The position numbers and the translations under genes are program-made. Positions 32,702 to 36,771 of a stretch of 36,771 bases of DNA are shown here, in pieces (the stretch's first letter is position 1; each line of letters opens with the position of its first letter). Source of the DNA: CAYLYM01 sp964387645 (GTDB lineage: Bacteria; Calditrichota; Calditrichia; RBG-13-44-9); contig CAYLYM010000025.1 of the NCBI GenBank assembly GCA_964387645.1, positions 1 through 36,771 on the forward strand. The letters run 5' to 3'. Under the pieces are notes generated by a model that had not been told where the DNA came from, did no database searches, and saw only the letters and a program-made list of their open reading frames with translations.

Positions 32702-33424
32702 ATGAAAATATTTTTTTTTATTTGGCTGGTTTTATTGGGAATAACAGGCTGTAAAAATATGGAAACAAGAGAAAACAACACGACGCAAGATCCATATTTT
32801 GAATCACGCCTTTCCATGGTGGAGAAACAAATTCGCCGACGAGGAGTCAAAGACCAGCGGGTGTTAGAAGCCATGAGAAAAGTTCCCCGGCATAAGTTTG
32901 TTCCAGAACATTTACAAAATCAGGCTTACCAGGATGAACCTTTGCCGATTGGCGAAGGACAAACGATATCGCAGCCGTACATTGTCGCATATATGACCGA
33001 GCAACTTAAATTATCGGGAAATGAACGAATTTTAGAAATCGGTACTGGTAGTGGTTATCAAACCGCGATCTTGGCTGAATTATGTGATTCGGTTTTTACC
33101 ATAGAGATCATCCCAAGCCTGTCTCAAAGAGCCCGAAAAGTTGTTCAACAATTAGGTTACGAAAATGTTCAGTTTAAAGTGGGTGATGGTTATCGGGGAT
33201 GGCCCGAAAAAGCACCTTTTGATGCAATTATGGTTACTGCTGCTCCTGACCATATACCCCAACCATTAATTGAACAATTAAAAATAGGTGGTCGAATGAT
33301 TATTCCCGTAGGAGATTTTTTCCAGGAATTAATTTTAGTAAAAAAAATTGAAAAAGGAATTCTGAAAGAAAAGAAATTACCGGTACGGTTTGTTCCAATG
33401 CAGGGAGAAGCCGAAAAAAGATAA
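32702..33424 (+). CDS. pcm: Protein-L-isoaspartate O-methyltransferase, lipoprotein type
   Basis: A PIMT-family enzyme that methylates isoaspartyl residues in damaged proteins to start their repair. The core is typical: MVEKQIRRRGVKDQRVLEAMRKVPRHKFVP, the substrate-binding GQTISQPYIVAYM (86-98), SAM motif EIGTGSGYQTA (112-122), FDAIMVTAAPDHIPQPL and GGRMIIPVG. The first 17 residues (MKIFFFIWLVLLGITGC) form a signal peptide ending in a lipobox with Cys17, so the protein should be an exported lipoprotein, which is unexpected for a SAM-dependent enzyme. The start follows a GGGAG ribosome-binding site. The gene begins 18 bases after the deacetylase stop, suggesting the same operon. Confidence 0.88.
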   Translation: MKIFFFIWLVLLGITGCKNMETRENNTTQDPYFESRLSMVEKQIRRRGVKDQRVLEAMRKVPRHKFVPEHLQNQAYQDEPLPIGEGQTISQPYIVAYMTEQLKLSGNERILEIGTGSGYQTAILAELCDSVFTIEIIPSLSQRARKVVQQLGYENVQFKVGDGYRGWPEKAPFDAIMVTAAPDHIPQPLIEQLKIGGRMIIPVGDFFQELILVKKIEKGILKEKKLPVRFVPMQGEAEKR

Positions 33425-34209
33425 TTTACTTTTATTGAATAGGTTTGTCAGTGTTTGTTTAATTGTATTACCATAGTGATTATTCGATAATTTTTCAAAT
33501 TAAGGTAAAAAGAAAATGAAAAGTTTGGCTAACTGGTATTTATGAAGAAATTTATTCTCAAATATTCGCTTCAAGACCGTTTAGGGATTCGAATACCTAA
33601 ATGAAATTTTATTGCGTTTGCTGTTTACTTTGCTCACCATTGGAAATTTTTTAAAGGTGGATTTTATTATGTTCTACTCGGAAAAACAATATTGGAATAT
33701 AATTCCGACAAAGTAAAACCACCCTCTCGGAAAAAGAAGGAATTTATTTTTTTGATCTATTTATCCTCTCATCCTTTAAGTAAAAGATTATGATTTAATA
33801 GTGAAGAATTTCTGATAAAATACTCAGAAATAATATTCCGCTGTCAGATTCGATACAGAATGTTCCCCTTGCAAATGAATAATGGTAATAACACCATTAA
33901 CACGGTTTATACTGACTGATTGAGAAAGTGAAAAAATCCATTTCATCTTTTTTATTTAAAAAGTTATATTCATAAACAAACAGATTCGGGAATTAATTAT
34001 TATAATGAATGTTTATTCCCTGGAAAGAGGGTGAAAGAACTTAATGAAATAGCAAAATCTGATCCTGTGAATAGATCGCCGTACTTTTTTAGTAAGGGGC
34101 TTTTTAGGATGTAATCTTAAATTATAATGTATAAATTCGATTTTGTCATTGAGCTAAGAGGCATTTTTTCGTATTATTTTAATATGTCAAGATATTGGGA
34201 TTAATTAAG
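33425..34209. other. Long AT-rich non-coding stretch with hairpins
   Basis: About 785 bases without a supportable gene; the longest ATG-initiated frame I noticed on the plus strand (at 33542) has only about 20 codons and no ribosome-binding site. Two structures stand out. One is a nested stem-loop with an outer stem GGTGG-A-TTTTA / TAAAACCACC (33656-33666 with 33714-33723, one bulge) and an inner perfect stem TCGGAA/TTCCGA (33678-33683 with 33703-33708). The other is the hairpin TAATGGT-AATAAC-ACCATTA (33880-33899). Neither is followed by a T-tract. A structured non-coding RNA or degenerated DNA are both possible. Confidence 0.4.
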
Positions 34210-35340
34210 ATGAACGAGATGATTAAACAGGTTTCCCAAATTTTGGGACCGACTTTCGATATAGAATATTCTTCACGATTCAGGAAATATTTGGTATTTA
34301 GTGCAGATGATAAATCCATTAGTGATGCAGATATTAGCAACCTTATTGCTGAATTAATAGCCAATGGATATTTCCCACAAATACAGAGGAGAAATGGTCG
34401 ATTCATTGTGCACATTGTTCCAAAAGTTCTTACACAGAAGAAACCTCGTATTTGGATCAACATAGTATTGTTTATTGCTACTATTATTACAACTATGATG
34501 GCCGGTGCTTTCATGGTTGCCGGAGATATCGAGAATATTTGGGCATTCTTATTTTCCGGGTGGAGGTACTCTTTTGCGGTTTTAACAATACTAACTATGC
34601 ATGAGATGGGCCATTATTTTGCTGCGCGATTCCACAAAATGAATGTAACATTACCATATTACATACCACTTCCCATTCCGGGCTTTCATTTTGGTACACT
34701 TGGAGCTTTCATAAAAATTAAATCGCCTATACCAAACCGCAGAGCACTATTAGATACGGCTGTGAGCGGGCCCTTAGCAGGATTTTTTGCCAGTTTAATT
34801 TTTCTGATTATAGGTTATATCCAATTACCCGATTGGCAGGGAATAGTCGCTTATATCGAAACAATTCACCCATTGAATTTACCCGAGGGCCAGGGGATTA
34901 ATATCATTCTGGGAAAATCTATTTTGTTTGCGTTCTTCAATGATGTGATTGCTGGTGGTCGTTTGCCAATGAATGAAGTGTATCATTTTCCTTTTATTTT
35001 TGCAGGCTGGATCGGTTTACTGGTAACCGCTATTAACCTTATTCCTATTGGCCAATTAGATGGTGGTCATGTTCTTTATGCTTTATTCAGGAAAAAAGCT
35101 CGAACCGTAGGAATATTGTTTTTTATTATGCTGATTATATTAAACTTCATTCTGATTGTTGAGTATTTTTCTTTTGTGTGGGTGTTGTGGATAATTCTTA
35201 TCATGCTATTAATTGGGTTTCGCCATCCACCGACTATGCGAGACGATATACCTCTTACAAAAGGGAGAACTGTATTAGGCTGGGTGTGTTTGGCAATTCT
35301 TGTATTATGTTTTATGCCGCTGCCACTTTATATCGGTTAA
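34210..35340 (+). CDS. Site-2-type M50 intramembrane metalloprotease
   Basis: A 376-residue polytopic membrane protein of peptidase family M50. The zinc-binding motif HEMGHY is at 131-136 and the second motif NLIPIGQLDGGH supplies the third ligand (D284). An N-terminal cytoplasmic domain of about 75 residues (no signal peptide) precedes six or more membrane segments, the first being WINIVLFIATIITTMMAGAFMVAG. This layout matches the S2P subgroup related to plant EGY proteases and their bacterial relatives rather than RseP, as no PDZ domain is visible. Such enzymes cleave membrane-bound regulators such as anti-sigma factors; no such partner is adjacent. I choose the ATG at 34210; ATG at 34219 and TTG at 34195 are alternatives, none with a clear ribosome-binding site. 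Confidence 0.88.
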   Translation: MNEMIKQVSQILGPTFDIEYSSRFRKYLVFSADDKSISDADISNLIAELIANGYFPQIQRRNGRFIVHIVPKVLTQKKPRIWINIVLFIATIITTMMAGAFMVAGDIENIWAFLFSGWRYSFAVLTILTMHEMGHYFAARFHKMNVTLPYYIPLPIPGFHFGTLGAFIKIKSPIPNRRALLDTAVSGPLAGFFASLIFLIIGYIQLPDWQGIVAYIETIHPLNLPEGQGINIILGKSILFAFFNDVIAGGRLPMNEVYHFPFIFAGWIGLLVTAINLIPIGQLDGGHVLYALFRKKARTVGILFFIMLIILNFILIVEYFSFVWVLWIILIMLLIGFRHPPTMRDDIPLTKGRTVLGWVCLAILVLCFMPLPLYIG

Positions 35341-35384
35341 AATTGTCTTAAAATATTTTCATATTTGAATTCGGAAGAAGTACA

Positions 35385-35984
35385 ATGATCTATGTTTTAA
35401 TTTTTCTCATTGTCATCATATTGGCCATTCTAATTTTAGTTTGGTTACGAAAGGTTCAATTCGACGCAGTGCATCGGAATTTTCTAGACCTGGTTGATCA
35501 TTATGGGGGGAAAGTTTTTCGTGGAGGTTTTGCAATCCGCCCAAGATTTTCAGGTGAAATTAATGGTTCACCGATATCTATTTCTATTTCTTCAGAAAAA
35601 AGAAAAAAAAATCAACAACGGCAATTTTATATTTCCGTTTTCTTTAAAACTCCTGCCAATCTGAATTTTACCATCATGTCAAATCAATGGTTGAATTTAC
35701 GAGTGGAATCCAAAGAAGGGAAGCGACCGGCGGTAGAGATTGTAGAAAATCAATATCGACTTGAGGTATCACAAAAAAACATCTTGAAAAAATTAGATAT
35801 CCCTAAAATTGAAAACATTCTTAAGAGAATTCATCCCATAGCCTATGTGCTGGTATCGAAACGCGGATTGATTCTTGAGCGAATTTCTACTAATCTTATA
35901 AAAGACACTGAATTTGATAAATTGAAAGAACTGATAGAAGGTATGGGCGAGCTTAGTCGTTTAACCGTCATGGATGCTAGATAA
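35385..35984 (+). CDS. Membrane-anchored hypothetical protein
   Basis: A 199-residue protein I do not recognise. The first 22 residues (IYVLIFLIVIILAILILVW) form one membrane anchor without a cleavage site. The rest is a soluble mixed alpha/beta domain, with YGGKVFRGGFAIRPRFSGEINGSPISISIS as the most regular part. It lies 44 bases after the M50 protease gene in the same direction, with GGAAG before the ATG, so they are probably co-transcribed. A single-pass membrane protein next to a site-2 protease could be a substrate or partner, but nothing in the sequence proves it. Confidence 0.7.
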   Translation: MIYVLIFLIVIILAILILVWLRKVQFDAVHRNFLDLVDHYGGKVFRGGFAIRPRFSGEINGSPISISISSEKRKKNQQRQFYISVFFKTPANLNFTIMSNQWLNLRVESKEGKRPAVEIVENQYRLEVSQKNILKKLDIPKIENILKRIHPIAYVLVSKRGLILERISTNLIKDTEFDKLKELIEGMGELSRLTVMDAR

Positions 35985-36209
35985 ATTTCATTCCGGATAG
36001 CGGATGTAAATCTTACCTTCAGTGATAGTAGAAGTTTGGCATTTTTAAGATTTTTGCTTTGCAAATCTCCATTGAAAAATCATTACAATACTCATTTAAA
36101 TGGATTCTTTCTATTCACTGTATTTTTCCATTATATTCCTGAAATAAAGAGGATATAAACTTACCTACTACTTTCATTAAGTATTTGAAGATGATAAAAT
36201 GTATTTAAA

Positions 36210-36771
36210 CTATTTCAATAACTGACTAACCGATCGTTTTTTATTAATATTGTAGATCACCTTGGCAAATAACGGTGCTACGCTAACTTCCTGATACCAG
36301 GGATGAGTTTGTACAAAAGCTTCACCCCAGAAGACAGCATCTGTACCAATTACCAATTTCAAAATCCCGTTTTCGTAAGCTTCATCGATACGTTCAACAG
36401 CATTACCGTTAAAGAATGGAAGACTAACGGCAACATAAATATCTTTGGCGCCTTTTTCTTTTAATAACTCAGCAGCGCTCAATAGTGTACCACCAGTGGC
36501 GATCATATCGTCTACGATGAGAACATCTTTGCCATTTACTTCGCCAACCAGCCTCATGCTCTCGACTTTACTAGTCTTGCTATAATCCCTTTCTTTATCT
36601 ACAATGGCCAGATCAGTTCCCAGTATTTTCGAATAATGCCGCGCACGGTCTGCACTGCCTACATCCGGACCAGTGACAACAAGATTGGAAATATCTAATT
36701 TTAATGTATTTAGTATATAATCGATGATTTCACCTGAAGCATGCATGTCTTCTAATTTAGTATAGTTAAAG
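36210..36771 (-). CDS. prs: Ribose-phosphate pyrophosphokinase, 3' part (gene runs off the window)
   Basis: The C-terminal part of PRPP synthetase, which transfers pyrophosphate from ATP to ribose-5-phosphate and supplies nucleotide, His and Trp synthesis. Visible: LVVTGPDVGSADRARHYSKILG (corresponding to the VVSPDxGGxxRA region), AIVDKERDYSK, and the PRPP-binding loop DVLIVDDMIATGGTL. The reading frame continues upstream of the first in-window ATG (36746) to the window edge with family-like residues (TKLEDMHASGEI), so the true start lies beyond 36771. The C-terminus (FWGEAFVQTHPWYQEVSVAPLFAKVIYNI) keeps the usual VSVAPLFA pattern. The 225-base gap between this stop and the convergent hypothetical gene holds nothing I can name. 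Confidence 0.93.
   Translation of the reverse strand, partial: FNYTKLEDMHASGEIIDYILNTLKLDISNLVVTGPDVGSADRARHYSKILGTDLAIVDKERDYSKTSKVESMRLVGEVNGKDVLIVDDMIATGGTLLSAAELLKEKGAKDIYVAVSLPFFNGNAVERIDEAYENGILKLVIGTDAVFWGEAFVQTHPWYQEVSVAPLFAKVIYNINKKRSVSQLLK

Noticed and set aside
33542..33604. Short ORF of about 20 codons in the long gene-free stretch
   Set aside because: No ribosome-binding site and no other sign of coding.

Overview
The window is a 36.8 kb piece of an AT-rich bacterial chromosome. It carries the conserved operon ffh-rpsP-khpA-rimM-trmD-rplS plus many envelope genes. Several traits suggest the Fibrobacteres-Chlorobi-Bacteroidetes (FCB) superphylum: the Ig-like lipoprotein with a Cys...PSGGPEDRTPP N-terminus, the abundance of TPR lipoproteins, a beta-barrel-like outer-membrane protein and two large lytic transglycosylases. 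Strong GGAGG/AAGGAG ribosome-binding sites in front of many genes argue against Bacteroidetes proper, so a Calditrichota- or Marinimicrobia-like lineage is my inference, at moderate to low confidence. I see no tRNA, rRNA, CRISPR array, transposase or phage gene.

Layout. (1) 1-2296: an M29 aminopeptidase on the minus strand, then a compact GC-rich, hairpin-rich element (1945-2107) flanked by imperfect direct repeats. (2) 2297-8669: a tightly packed plus-strand cluster of a PqqD-like protein, an ATP-grasp ligase, a LysA-like PLP decarboxylase, a urea-transporter/M23-peptidase fusion, an outer-membrane beta-barrel candidate and an exported TPR protein. Genes overlap or nearly touch up to 8023, so this is probably one functional unit; I do not recognise it as a named pathway and it is the best candidate here for an undescribed system. 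(3) 8889-12262: an O-methyltransferase and two divergent metallo-beta-lactamase-fold genes. (4) 12413-16276: the SRP / ribosomal protein / tRNA-methyltransferase operon, closed by a clear terminator. (5) 16427-23331: a zinc-ribbon acyltransferase, an Ig-like lipoprotein overlapping dapF, a TPR lipoprotein, and a manC / small hypothetical / PilZ group. (6) 23786-28660: a Slt70-like and an MltD-like lytic transglycosylase, the latter overlapping a STAS-domain anti-sigma-factor antagonist. (7) 29095-33424: endonuclease V, a GAF-domain sensor histidine kinase, an HDAC-family deacetylase and a lipoprotein-type isoaspartyl methyltransferase. (8) 33425-36771: a long AT-rich non-coding stretch, an M50 site-2-type protease, a membrane-anchored hypothetical protein, and the 3' part of a PRPP synthetase gene on the minus strand that runs off the window.

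Together the genes cover peptidoglycan and envelope maintenance (dapF, two lytic transglycosylases, M23 peptidase, LysM domains, lipoproteins, M50 protease), translation and protein targeting (ffh operon), c-di-GMP/polysaccharide functions (PilZ, manC) and signalling (STAS, histidine kinase). Non-coding observations of note are a perfect 10-bp hairpin enclosing the ribosome-binding site and start codon of rimM, and the GC-rich element.
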